Shown here: piece by piece, positions 1 through 8,012 of the stretch | How the letters are laid out: each line of letters begins with the position of its first letter | Numbering within the stretch: position 1 is the first letter of the stretch | Assembly (NCBI RefSeq): GCF_002135315.1 | Contig: NZ_NEGA01000020.1 | Location: forward strand, 1 to 64,000 | Direction of reading: 5' to 3' | DNA from: Acinetobacter sp. ANC 3903 | GTDB lineage: Bacteria > Pseudomonadota > Gammaproteobacteria > Pseudomonadales > Moraxellaceae | Length of the DNA stretch: 64,000 nucleotides | Notes under the pieces: generated by a model | Databases searched by the model: none | Told to the model about the DNA's origin: nothing | What the model saw: the letters and a program-made list of their open reading frames with translations, nothing else | Made by a program: the position numbers and the translations under genes

Positions 1-623
1 ACTTGAGTGACAAATGGCATCAGGTTATTCGGAATGCCTTGCGGATCTTCTCCAATACGACCACTTTTATGCGCACCGACCGGGTTGAAATAACGCAGTA
101 AGGCAATCGACCAGCGTTCATCTGCCACGGATAATTTCTGTAAAAGCTGTTCAACAATCAGTTTGGTATAACCATAGTTATTACTTGGCATACCTGTAGG
201 CATGTCTTCATTTAAAGGCGATACATTGGCTTCATCATACACTGTGGCCGATGAACTGAAGACTAAATTAAATACCCCAGCACGCTGCATGGCCTGTACC
301 AGTTGAATGGAGCCAGAAATATTATTGTCAAAATAAGCCAGTGGAATTTGCTGGCTTTCCCCTACCGCTTTTAAACCGGCAAAATGAATCACGGCATCAA
401 TGTGATGCTGCTGAAAAACCTGATCTAAAACCTGTGCATCACGAATGTCACCCTGCACAAAAGTGAGGGTTTTTCCACTGATCTGTTGTACACGGTTTAA
501 AGATTCTTCCGAACTATTGCAGAGATTATCCAGCACAATGACATCATGCGCTGAATTTAACAGTTGCACGCAGGTATGTGAGCCAATAAAGCCTGCACCG
601 CCGGTCACTAAAATTTTAGCCAT
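1..623 (-). CDS. galE: UDP-glucose 4-epimerase GalE (3' end beyond window)
   Basis: GalE interconverts UDP-glucose and UDP-galactose (some also the N-acetyl forms) in the cytoplasm, supplying galactose-type precursors to the polysaccharide locus. I translated this stretch by hand. It starts [16 protein letters not shown], an NAD-binding Rossmann motif at residues 8-14, has the SSSATVY serine motif at 123-129 and the catalytic Y-x3-K pair at Y150/K154 (YGYTK). About 207 of the roughly 338 residues usual for the family are inside the window; the C-terminus lies past the left edge. The start codon overlaps the 3' end of pgi by 8 bases, so the two are probably co-transcribed. In Acinetobacter K loci this gene is often called gne1 and pgm commonly follows; that last part is inference, as it is outside the window. 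Confidence 0.95.
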   Translation of the reverse strand, partial: MAKILVTGGAGFIGSHTCVQLLNSAHDVIVLDNLCNSSEESLNRVQQISGKTLTFVQGDIRDAQVLDQVFQQHHIDAVIHFAGLKAVGESQQIPLAYFDNNISGSIQLVQAMQRAGVFNLVFSSSATVYDEANVSPLNEDMPTGMPSNNYGYTKLIVEQLLQKLSVADERWSIALLRYFNPVGAHKSGRIGEDPQGIPNNLMPFVTQ

Positions 624-2289
624 GGGTTTTTCCTAATAATATATGTATTAAGCCTTGAGTCGAGGCATCTAAATCTGAAATATTCTGACTTTCACCACTT
701 AAAATCGGCAGCAGCTGATTGGCAATTTCCTTGCCTTTTTCAACCCCCCATTGATCAAAGGGATTAATATTCCAGAGTACAGACTGCACAAACACTTTAT
801 GTTCATACATGGCAATCAACATACCCAGACTATAAGGTGTCAGCTCTTTGAGTAAAATGGTGCTACTGGGCTGATTGCCTGCATATTGTTTATAGGCAGG
901 TAAATTATTGAGTTCAGTCTGATCTAATGCCTGATTACCAAATGCCAGCAAGCGTGACTGTGCCAGACAGTTTGATAAGGCCAAATGATGCTGCTCAATC
1001 AAGGCATCGGCATTGTCCACATAAGTAAATTGCTGGGCATTATAACGTTTTACTGGTGCAATAAAATCACAGCTGACTGCTTGTGTACCTTGATGCAATA
1101 ACTGATAAAAAGCATGCTGGGCATTGGGTCCGACCTCACCCCAAACAATCGGGCAAGTATTGGTTTCAACGTGTTCACCTGTACGTTGAATCGATTTACC
1201 ATTCGATTCCATTTCCAGCTGCTGTAAATAGGCTGCAAAGTATTTTAAACGGCCATCATAAGGCAAAATGGCATGGGTCTGGATATCTAGAAAGTTGGTA
1301 TTCCAAGCGCCCAGCAAGCCCATCAATACCGGAATATTGTGTGTAAAAGGAGCATTCTGGAAATGCTGATCCATCGCATAAGCTCCGGCCAGCAGCTGCT
1401 TAAAGCCCGCAACCCCTATACTGAGCGCTACGGGCAAACCAATACATGACCAGAGTGAATAACGCCCGCCGACCCAGTCCCAAAGCAACAACTGATTTTC
1501 AGGAGCAATACCCCACTCGGTCATTTTCTCAGGTTTGGTCGAGACTCCGATAAAATGGTGTTTGAGAATATGCGGATGCTGACCTAAAGCTTTTTCCAGC
1601 CATAAACGCACGGTTTGCGCATTGGATAAGGTATCGATGGTGCCAAAAGACTTGGATGAGATAATAAATAAAGTGGTTTCAGGGCGCAGCTGATGCAGCA
1701 ATGCTGACAGCTGGCTGCCATCCATAGTCGAGACAAAATGTACATTTAAAGGCTTGGTGGTCTGTTTTTTAAAATCAGATAGCGCATGACTGACCATCAC
1801 TGGCCCAAGATCCGAACCGCCAACACCAATATTGACCACATCCTGAATCACTTCACCGGTCGCACCGCGAAATTGACCGGCATGGATTTTTTCCACCAAG
1901 GCATACATGCGCTGAAGTTGCTGATGAACCTGCGCTGCAACTTTAGCATGCTGTTGATTATGTAGAGGCAAACGTAATGCCCAGTGCATCGCCGCACGCT
2001 GTTCGGTATAGTTAATGGCTTCACTAGAAAACAGCCGTTTAATCCAGGACCTGAGTTCTTGTGCATTGGCCCATTCAACCAACCGGTCAATTACCGCCTG
2101 ATTGACCCGATGCTTGCTAAAATCAAAAACCATATTGTCTAAATTTACAGAAAATTTTTGAAAACGGTCATCTTCTTCTGCAAAAAAATCGGTTAAATGC
2201 TTGTTCCCAAGTTCATTTTTCAAGTTCAGCAGCTTGCTTAAAACTGTATCAGTCGCTTCTACTGGATAAGGTTGTATTTGATTCATCAT
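616..2289 (-). CDS. pgi: Glucose-6-phosphate isomerase
   Basis: Pgi interconverts glucose-6-phosphate and fructose-6-phosphate, linking central metabolism to both UDP-glucose and UDP-GlcNAc supply. The 557-residue protein is full length. It has the phosphate-binding segment GVGGSDLGP at residues 155-163, the GGRYSLWS signature, and the ESNGK segment carrying an active-site glutamate. The first ATG shares one base with the stop codon of ugd (TAATG), and a second ATG follows at once, so the exact start could be 3 bases later. The gene sits in the galU-ugd-pgi-galE block that closes Acinetobacter capsule loci and is translationally coupled to both neighbours. Nothing unusual is seen in the sequence. 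Confidence 0.96.
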   Translation of the reverse strand: MMNQIQPYPVEATDTVLSKLLNLKNELGNKHLTDFFAEEDDRFQKFSVNLDNMVFDFSKHRVNQAVIDRLVEWANAQELRSWIKRLFSSEAINYTEQRAAMHWALRLPLHNQQHAKVAAQVHQQLQRMYALVEKIHAGQFRGATGEVIQDVVNIGVGGSDLGPVMVSHALSDFKKQTTKPLNVHFVSTMDGSQLSALLHQLRPETTLFIISSKSFGTIDTLSNAQTVRLWLEKALGQHPHILKHHFIGVSTKPEKMTEWGIAPENQLLLWDWVGGRYSLWSCIGLPVALSIGVAGFKQLLAGAYAMDQHFQNAPFTHNIPVLMGLLGAWNTNFLDIQTHAILPYDGRLKYFAAYLQQLEMESNGKSIQRTGEHVETNTCPIVWGEVGPNAQHAFYQLLHQGTQAVSCDFIAPVKRYNAQQFTYVDNADALIEQHHLALSNCLAQSRLLAFGNQALDQTELNNLPAYKQYAGNQPSSTILLKELTPYSLGMLIAMYEHKVFVQSVLWNINPFDQWGVEKGKEIANQLLPILSGESQNISDLDASTQGLIHILLGKTHG

Positions 2290-3548
2290 TAACGCCCTAC
2301 CCCCATATAGGCAAATCCCTGCGCTTTTACATAGTCTGGATCATAAATATTTCGACCATCCAAAATCACGGGATGCTGCATTATTTTTAATAAAGTCGGG
2401 TAATCGGGACTCCAATATTGTTTCCAGGCGGTTAACAGGCATAAAGCATGTGCGCCGTTCGTGGCTTCATACTGGTCGGTACAATAAATCAAGTCCTCAC
2501 GATGACCATAGACTTTCTCAATTTCCGCCAATGCCTGCGGATCATGCAGTTTGACCGTCACCCCTTGCGCCCATAAGGCTTTCAGCATGATATGAATAGG
2601 GGATTGCTGGATACGTGCCGTATTTTCTTTAAAAGAGGCACCCCAAATTGCCACCGTTTTAGCTTTTAAATCGCCATGGTAATAATTCCACAGTTTTCTA
2701 AACAGCAGCTCTTTTTGTTGTTCATTGATTTCCCACACCTGCGCCAATAGCTGACTTTTAGCCCCTGTCCCGGACACGGTATTGGCCAAAGTGAGAATAT
2801 CATGCGAGAAGTTCTCTCCACCAAAACCCGCACCTGGATACAGATACGACGACCCTATCCGACTATCTGCTGCCATACCCTGACGCACATGCTCGATATC
2901 AATGCCCAGTTTTTCCGCAACTACGGCGAGGTCATTAATATAACTAATGCGTGTCGCCAACATGCCTGAAATGCTGAGTTTGGTAAATTCAGCATCTAAA
3001 ATGGGCATAAATAAATATTGCTGATGACGCGGAAATAATGGACGCAGTAATTCCTGGATTTTGAGTTGAACCTTACTTTGCTCACAGCCCACAATCAACT
3101 GTTCGGCTTGAGTCATGCTGGTCAAGGCATTTCCCTCCTGAATGATGTCAGGTAAATACACCCAGTCATCTTCAGGTAAATACTTTTGTAATTTGTCCGT
3201 ACCATGCAAGCCTAGCGTGGACGCATTAATCATCAGTTTAGGATGAATAATTTGACGCTGACCGATTTCTTTTAATATTTCAATCCCCAGATGTTCTTCA
3301 GTCGGATTAAAACTAAAGAAATAAGCATCCATATCCAGGGCAATATCATTCAGGTGACAGTATTTTAAAAATCCATTTTGTTGCTGTTTATCCAGTAACT
3401 GTTTGACAGCATCATCTTGGGCATAAGCTTGTTCTAAAGCACTTTTTTTTAGAAAATCACACCAATACACCTGATGCCCACATTCGGCCAACAATGCTGA
3501 CAGGACACCTGAATACAGGGTTTGTCCAAAGACTGCAACCTTCATCAT
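2289..3548 (-). CDS. ugd: UDP-glucose 6-dehydrogenase family protein (Ugd), atypical active site
   Basis: By position between galU and pgi, and by overall similarity, this is the capsule-locus Ugd, expected to oxidise UDP-glucose to UDP-glucuronate. The 419-residue length and the conserved central helix (K190 region, [17 protein letters not shown]) fit the nucleotide-sugar dehydrogenase family. Two hallmark motifs are changed, however. The N-terminal dinucleotide loop reads GQTLYSG at residues 8-14 instead of GxGxxG. The segment that normally carries the catalytic cysteine (GGSCFPKD type) reads [10 protein letters not shown] at 241-250, without cysteine. The two other dehydrogenases in this window keep both motifs. 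From memory, Acinetobacter Ugd proteins share this divergence, so it is probably not a local mutation, but the reaction should not be taken for granted. It contains an A8 tract (3443-3450). Confidence 0.85.
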   Translation of the reverse strand: MMKVAVFGQTLYSGVLSALLAECGHQVYWCDFLKKSALEQAYAQDDAVKQLLDKQQQNGFLKYCHLNDIALDMDAYFFSFNPTEEHLGIEILKEIGQRQIIHPKLMINASTLGLHGTDKLQKYLPEDDWVYLPDIIQEGNALTSMTQAEQLIVGCEQSKVQLKIQELLRPLFPRHQQYLFMPILDAEFTKLSISGMLATRISYINDLAVVAEKLGIDIEHVRQGMAADSRIGSSYLYPGAGFGGENFSHDILTLANTVSGTGAKSQLLAQVWEINEQQKELLFRKLWNYYHGDLKAKTVAIWGASFKENTARIQQSPIHIMLKALWAQGVTVKLHDPQALAEIEKVYGHREDLIYCTDQYEATNGAHALCLLTAWKQYWSPDYPTLLKIMQHPVILDGRNIYDPDYVKAQGFAYMGVGR

Positions 3549-3556
3549 TTACCGCC

Positions 3557-4432
3557 TTATAATGCAAGTTCCTGGATAAGCACTTTAAAGTCCTCACCCA
3601 ATTTAGGATGATCTACACCATAATGTAACACGGCTTTGAGATAACCCAGTTTGCTGCCGCAGTCAAAGGTTTGACCTTTCATTCGATAGGCTTCAACCGT
3701 TTCCGTCTTTTGTAATTCTGCAATCGCATCGGTCAGCTGAATTTCATTCCCTGCACCTTTAGGTGTTATTTCTAAAAGTTGCATAATCTTGGCAGGCAGG
3801 ACATAACGACCCACGACAGAAAGATTGGAGGGTGCCGTCCCAACCGCCGGTTTTTCTACAATCCCTTGCATTTTAATACTTTCACCTTCTGCAGGGGATG
3901 CAACCACATCCACAATACCGTATTGATCAACCAGATGATCCGGCACAGCTTCCACCATAATTTGTGAAGATTGAGATGCGTTAAAACGTTGAATCATCAA
4001 ACTTAGGTCATTGACCGGATCATTGTCTTTAACCAGTACATCAGGCAGTAAAACAGCAAAGTCATCTTCTCCAATGACATCTTTGGCACAGAGCACGGCA
4101 TGACCTAGACCTAGTGGTTGTGGCTGACGTACGCTAATCACACTGACATGCGGGGGTAAAATCTCGGTAATTTCTTTCAGCAAATCGAATTTCTTTTTGT
4201 TTTCTAAAGTGGTTTCCAGCTCAAAGTTCCGGTCAAAATAGTTTTCAATGGAGGCTTTGGAAGAGTGAGTCACCAAGATGATTTGTTCAATCCCAGCTGC
4301 GACAGCCTCACGTACCACATACTCAATGGCTGGACGGTCGACCACAGTGACCATTTCTTTAGGGATGGATTTGCTGGCAGGTAAAAAACGTGTACCGAGG
4401 CCTGCGACTGGGAGAATGGCTTTTTTGATCAT
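3557..4432 (-). CDS. galU: UTP-glucose-1-phosphate uridylyltransferase
   Basis: GalU makes UDP-glucose from UTP and glucose-1-phosphate in the cytoplasm; this feeds Ugd and GalE downstream. The 291-residue protein opens MIKKAILPVAGLGTRFLPASK, the nucleotidyltransferase signature, with the sugar-nucleotide-binding loop at residues 11-21. It also keeps VEKP (substrate binding) and a FDCGSKLGYLKA segment near the C-terminus, typical of bacterial GalU. An upstream in-frame start at 4513 would add 27 unrelated residues and run into the upstream transferase gene, so the internal ATG at 4432 is chosen. It lies 8 bases from ugd and is likely in the same transcript. Confidence 0.95.
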   Translation of the reverse strand: MIKKAILPVAGLGTRFLPASKSIPKEMVTVVDRPAIEYVVREAVAAGIEQIILVTHSSKASIENYFDRNFELETTLENKKKFDLLKEITEILPPHVSVISVRQPQPLGLGHAVLCAKDVIGEDDFAVLLPDVLVKDNDPVNDLSLMIQRFNASQSSQIMVEAVPDHLVDQYGIVDVVASPAEGESIKMQGIVEKPAVGTAPSNLSVVGRYVLPAKIMQLLEITPKGAGNEIQLTDAIAELQKTETVEAYRMKGQTFDCGSKLGYLKAVLHYGVDHPKLGEDFKVLIQELAL

Positions 4433-4457
4433 AAGATTTGACTTGCTAAAAATAAGG

Positions 4458-5078
4458 TTATTTCTGGGAAGAATCTGCTTGAGATATACTTTGACTGGAA
4501 AATCTTGTAGCACCTACTTCTTGATCTGGCGCATTAATGCCTTCTTTAGACCGCATAACTTTAACTGTTTTAATCATGATTTTAAAATCGAGCAATATCG
4601 ATTGTGTATCGACATATTGAACATCAAGATCAAATTTTTCTTCCCAGGATAAATGATTCCGACCACTCACTTGTGCAAGTCCTGTCATACCCGGCTTCAC
4701 CTCATGGCGACGCATTTGGTGAGGAGTATAATGTTCAAGAAATTCTTTCATTTGAGGACGAGGGCCCACAATACTCATGTCGCCTTTTAGGACATTAATC
4801 AATTGTGGCATTTCATCCAGGCTTGTAGAACGCAATTTATGGCCAAAAGGAGTAATGCGTTGATCATCAGGTAAAGGATTTCCTTCTTTATCCGTTGCAT
4901 TCAACATAGACCTGAATTTAATCATTTTAAAGATTTTTACATCCTGCCCTGGTCGTTCCTGCAGAAAAAATATAGGTGAACCTATATTTTTACGAACTTT
5001 ATAAGCAACCCAAAGGAAAATTGGACTCAACAGAGCTAATGCTGTTAAAGCTATTAGAAAATCAATTAAACGTTTCAT
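4458..5078 (-). CDS. itrA: Initiating sugar-phosphate transferase (module 2), ItrA type
   Basis: This is a small polyprenol-phosphate glycosyl-phosphate transferase (PglC/WbaP C-terminal domain family). It loads the first sugar-1-phosphate onto undecaprenyl phosphate at the inner membrane and so starts each repeat unit. The 206 residues show one N-terminal hydrophobic helix (about 5-25), KFRSM (54-58), the catalytic Asp-Glu pair in TSLDEMP (D88/E89) and VGPRP (104-108). It lies next to galU, the usual K-locus place for itrA. Its odd feature is that a second, clearly homologous gene lies at 23431-24039. The sugar used cannot be read from sequence; since module 2 also makes UDP-ManNAcA, an N-acetylhexosamine such as GlcNAc or GalNAc is a guess. 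Confidence 0.92.
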   Translation of the reverse strand: MKRLIDFLIALTALALLSPIFLWVAYKVRKNIGSPIFFLQERPGQDVKIFKMIKFRSMLNATDKEGNPLPDDQRITPFGHKLRSTSLDEMPQLINVLKGDMSIVGPRPQMKEFLEHYTPHQMRRHEVKPGMTGLAQVSGRNHLSWEEKFDLDVQYVDTQSILLDFKIMIKTVKVMRSKEGINAPDQEVGATRFSSQSISQADSSQK

Positions 5079-5242
5079 TTATATAACCTTAATTATCCTT
5101 ATTTAGTCCTCAAGAAAGTTATTAAACTAAAATTATTCAATGCTTATTGATGCAGCAATTTTTATGAAGATGCTCATATTCCACAACTTTTCTCTTAAAA
5201 AGTATTATATCTTGAAATGGTTTATTTTTGATGTAAATTTAC
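5079..5242. other. AT-rich intergenic gap between module-2 itrA and its upstream genes
   Basis: This 164-base non-coding gap separates the itrA start from the stop codon of the upstream glycosyltransferase, whereas most genes further upstream touch or overlap. It is AT-rich and holds no ORF or convincing terminator. It could hold a promoter for itrA-galU-ugd-pgi-galE or mark a recombination border; neither is shown. Confidence 0.4.
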
Positions 5243-6364
5243 TTAAATCATAGATATAAGCTTTTCAACTGTAACATCACGTAAATACTCAGCTTTTATT
5301 TTTTCTCTATTTTCCAAGCATAATTGCTGATATTTACCGCTTTCCTGAATTTGCTGGATTTCATTCCTCAAGGCCTGAATATTGCAAGGGGCAATTAAAG
5401 ACACATTCTGAAAATTTTCTAATGTTTTTCCAGCTACACCAACGCCACCATATAAAACATATTTTCCGGTAGATAAATATTCATATAATTTAGAAGGCAT
5501 AGCAGTAGCAAATTCTGGAGTCAATTGTGCATATAGAATGTCAGATTGATTATATATTTCTAAAAGTTCATTAAATTGACGACGGCCCCAGAAATTTAAA
5601 TTCTGTTGGTCAGAATCAACTAATGTATTAATTCTTTCAAAATCTGTGCCCGCACCCACAATATTAAATTGAACATGCGGTAACAGTTTGCTTGCTTCAA
5701 TCAGTGTTGATAAATCTTGCGCCAAACCTACATTACCAATATAAGTTACAGTAAACTGATTAGAGTGATTCTGCTGAACGTGACTTAACTTTTCAAAAAC
5801 TGAAAGTGAGACTCCATTTGGAACTTTAACGATTAATTCTTTATTAGAGATATATTTAGAAATATAATCAAACTCATGATCATTAGTCACACTGATAAGA
5901 TCGAACTTCTTTAAATTAACCAAAGCACTTTGAGTAAAAACTCTTTTCGCAATTCTATTTACTAATGACTTTGTATCCAAATACTCCCAGCTTAAATCAC
6001 GAATATCTAAAATTTTAGTTTTTCCAGATTTAAGTAAAAAGCTTAAATGAAGTAAAAACATCGATGGAATTGTGATTAAGTTTACCTCACAATTGAGTTC
6101 ATTAGCTTTATTTAATGCCAATGAAGCTATTTTCATTTCCAAAAAAGCACGTTTTATAAAAGATGAAATTTTTGTATCAACAAATGGAATTTTAAAATGT
6201 GAAAAATTTTCATGCTCTAAAAGCTGAAATTTTTCATCATCCATAGAAATCAGTTTAACTTGGTGTCCCGCTGCTAGAAACGAATTTACAAAACTAAGTA
6301 CACGATTTCTTGAAGCATTTTCATTTTCCAGACTATTGGCACTAATAATACATATATTTGACAT
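5243..6364 (-). CDS. Glycosyltransferase, GT4-like (GT-B fold)
   Basis: A cytoplasmic-face GT-B glycosyltransferase, probably adding a sugar to the undecaprenyl-linked intermediate. The start at 6364 (MSNICIISANS) is preferred over the ORF's first codon at 6403, because the extra 13 residues overlap the upstream gene and the family normally begins at this beta strand. The 373-residue protein has a Rossmann-like N-terminal half. The C-terminal nucleotide-sugar half has YIGNVGLAQD followed by MPSKLYEYLSTGKYVLY, the region that holds the acidic donor-binding residue in family 4. It begins 1 base after the heparinase-like gene ends. Donor and acceptor cannot be assigned. It is the last gene of the capK-oxidoreductase-heparinase cassette, and the nearest to itrA, so it may act early; that is inference. 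Confidence 0.85.
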   Translation of the reverse strand: MSNICIISANSLENENASRNRVLSFVNSFLAAGHQVKLISMDDEKFQLLEHENFSHFKIPFVDTKISSFIKRAFLEMKIASLALNKANELNCEVNLITIPSMFLLHLSFLLKSGKTKILDIRDLSWEYLDTKSLVNRIAKRVFTQSALVNLKKFDLISVTNDHEFDYISKYISNKELIVKVPNGVSLSVFEKLSHVQQNHSNQFTVTYIGNVGLAQDLSTLIEASKLLPHVQFNIVGAGTDFERINTLVDSDQQNLNFWGRRQFNELLEIYNQSDILYAQLTPEFATAMPSKLYEYLSTGKYVLYGGVGVAGKTLENFQNVSLIAPCNIQALRNEIQQIQESGKYQQLCLENREKIKAEYLRDVTVEKLISMI

Positions 6365-6365
6365 T

Positions 6366-8000
6366 TTAAAAATCTGTATCTCTGCAAGAAATTGAAATCT
6401 CATAAGTATTTGATAATAAATTTATTTTCAAACACTTATTTGAAATTGATTTGCCAAACTCAGGGTTCCAATAACCATCCTTAAATATAGTTTCAACCTC
6501 ACCTTTGATTTGAATATCAATGATGTGACCATTTAATTCACATACAAAATCGTGATTTGATTCTTTTTTTATTTTCACGTCAGGATGAAAGTGAATATAT
6601 GAAATTGCAGATTTAAATGTACCACATAAATTATCTTTCAAGAGAATTCGGTTTTCTTGGAAAACCACAGAACGAGTATGAGTCACGCCTGTTAAGCTTT
6701 TATAAGATGACGAAAAATCGATTATTTTATTATCATTATAATGGATTGTATTTAATTTAGGACTTACCCTTCTCGCAACTCTAAAACCAGACCAAATTTC
6801 ACTGGAATTTTGCTGATCGATTTCAACTGTATTATGAGCAGACGTTCCGCGCTGATATAGCCTTTCAGCACCTAAACCGTATTGAGATATGCCAGAATTT
6901 ACTATAAATCTTGAATCCCCGATACTTAATTCAAAACTGAGAGTATCTGCATGGGCATGTCCTGGCTGATAACTTGGACCGACTTCAGCAACATCCATAA
7001 TAAATTTATAAGCTTCACGTTGGACAGCAATATAGCCACTGTTAGTTAAACTGACATCCGTCATATCTGTTAAGGCTACATTTATTTCTAAGTTTTCAGC
7101 ATAATTTCGCAAATTTTCATAGGTGGATGCAATACCAAAGGCAGCATCATTAAAAAAGGAAATTTCGCCATCTGGATGGGATAGATGCTTCAGCCATTCA
7201 AGCATTTTAATAATTTTATTTTTTAAATGGCTAACATCAATTAAGTCATTAGCTGAATAACAAACAGCAATTAATTGATAAATATCTAAAAGATCTTCTA
7301 AAAAAATTGCATGGTACATTGGTGTTAATTCAAAATTTGCACCATCGGCAAGAACCTGTTCGTCAATTTCTTTTTTATAAATTTTTAGCCCCAAGTTCAG
7401 CCATTTTTTCGATTCCATAGTATCAAAATACAGTCCTGCAAAAATCAGCGCTTTTGCATTGGCAAATAAATGATTAGCCAAGATATGCCATTCAACGGTT
7501 TTAGATAAATGTTCAGCTTGTAAAGCTAAACTCTGGAGCTGAACCTCGTTGAGTGTATTTCCTTGAAGTGACCATTTAACCCAATTCACGATTCTTAAAG
7601 AATTTGGATAAGGTTCCCAGGCATTACCTGAAGAATAAGGATTTTCATCAATCCATTTATGAATTAAATCATTATGCCAGTGTTTACGCTCAATTGTATT
7701 TTTTGCATTTAAATCATCAAAATAATGCAGGTTGTATAACCATAATTTTTCTTGCTGCGGAGTATTCCAATCCTCAGCCGTGTTTAACTGACCTAAATGA
7801 TTTAAGAATAAAAATTGGGTTGGACTAAGCATACTAATAGGCTTAGCGATTTTATTTTCCCAACTTTTCGAACAATTTCTAAGCTGAATGTTAAATACGG
7901 TTTGCTTGGTTTTTGGCTTAAGCAAAAGATAGTGCAGCCGATAAGACAACTGCACAAATTTTAAATATTTAATAGTATGAATTAATTTTAGTAGTTTCAT
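6366..8000 (-). CDS. Heparinase II/III-like (alginate lyase-fold) protein in capsule cluster
   Basis: The protein (544 residues) matches the layout of the heparinase II/III-like family: an alpha/alpha toroid in the N-terminal two thirds, then a beta-sandwich. The signature PGHAHADTLSFEL lies near residues 345-355, with NSGISQYGLGAERLYQRGTSAHNTVE after it. The family contains polysaccharide lyases, and the related dermatan sulfate epimerase shows that the fold can also do C5 epimerisation of uronic acids. No signal peptide is evident (it begins MKLLKLIHTIKYLKF, basic and amphipathic), so a cytoplasmic or membrane-associated biosynthetic role is more likely than periplasmic degradation. It is 12 bases from the two-domain oxidoreductase. 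The substrate is unknown. Confidence 0.85.
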   Translation of the reverse strand: MKLLKLIHTIKYLKFVQLSYRLHYLLLKPKTKQTVFNIQLRNCSKSWENKIAKPISMLSPTQFLFLNHLGQLNTAEDWNTPQQEKLWLYNLHYFDDLNAKNTIERKHWHNDLIHKWIDENPYSSGNAWEPYPNSLRIVNWVKWSLQGNTLNEVQLQSLALQAEHLSKTVEWHILANHLFANAKALIFAGLYFDTMESKKWLNLGLKIYKKEIDEQVLADGANFELTPMYHAIFLEDLLDIYQLIAVCYSANDLIDVSHLKNKIIKMLEWLKHLSHPDGEISFFNDAAFGIASTYENLRNYAENLEINVALTDMTDVSLTNSGYIAVQREAYKFIMDVAEVGPSYQPGHAHADTLSFELSIGDSRFIVNSGISQYGLGAERLYQRGTSAHNTVEIDQQNSSEIWSGFRVARRVSPKLNTIHYNDNKIIDFSSSYKSLTGVTHTRSVVFQENRILLKDNLCGTFKSAISYIHFHPDVKIKKESNHDFVCELNGHIIDIQIKGEVETIFKDGYWNPEFGKSISNKCLKINLLSNTYEISISCRDTDF

Positions 8001-8012
8001 AGCAAATAAAAC

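Noticed and set aside
3557..4513. The longer GalU frame starting at 4513
   Set aside because: The 27 extra residues do not fit GalU and overlap the itrA coding sequence; the ATG at 4432 matches the family start.
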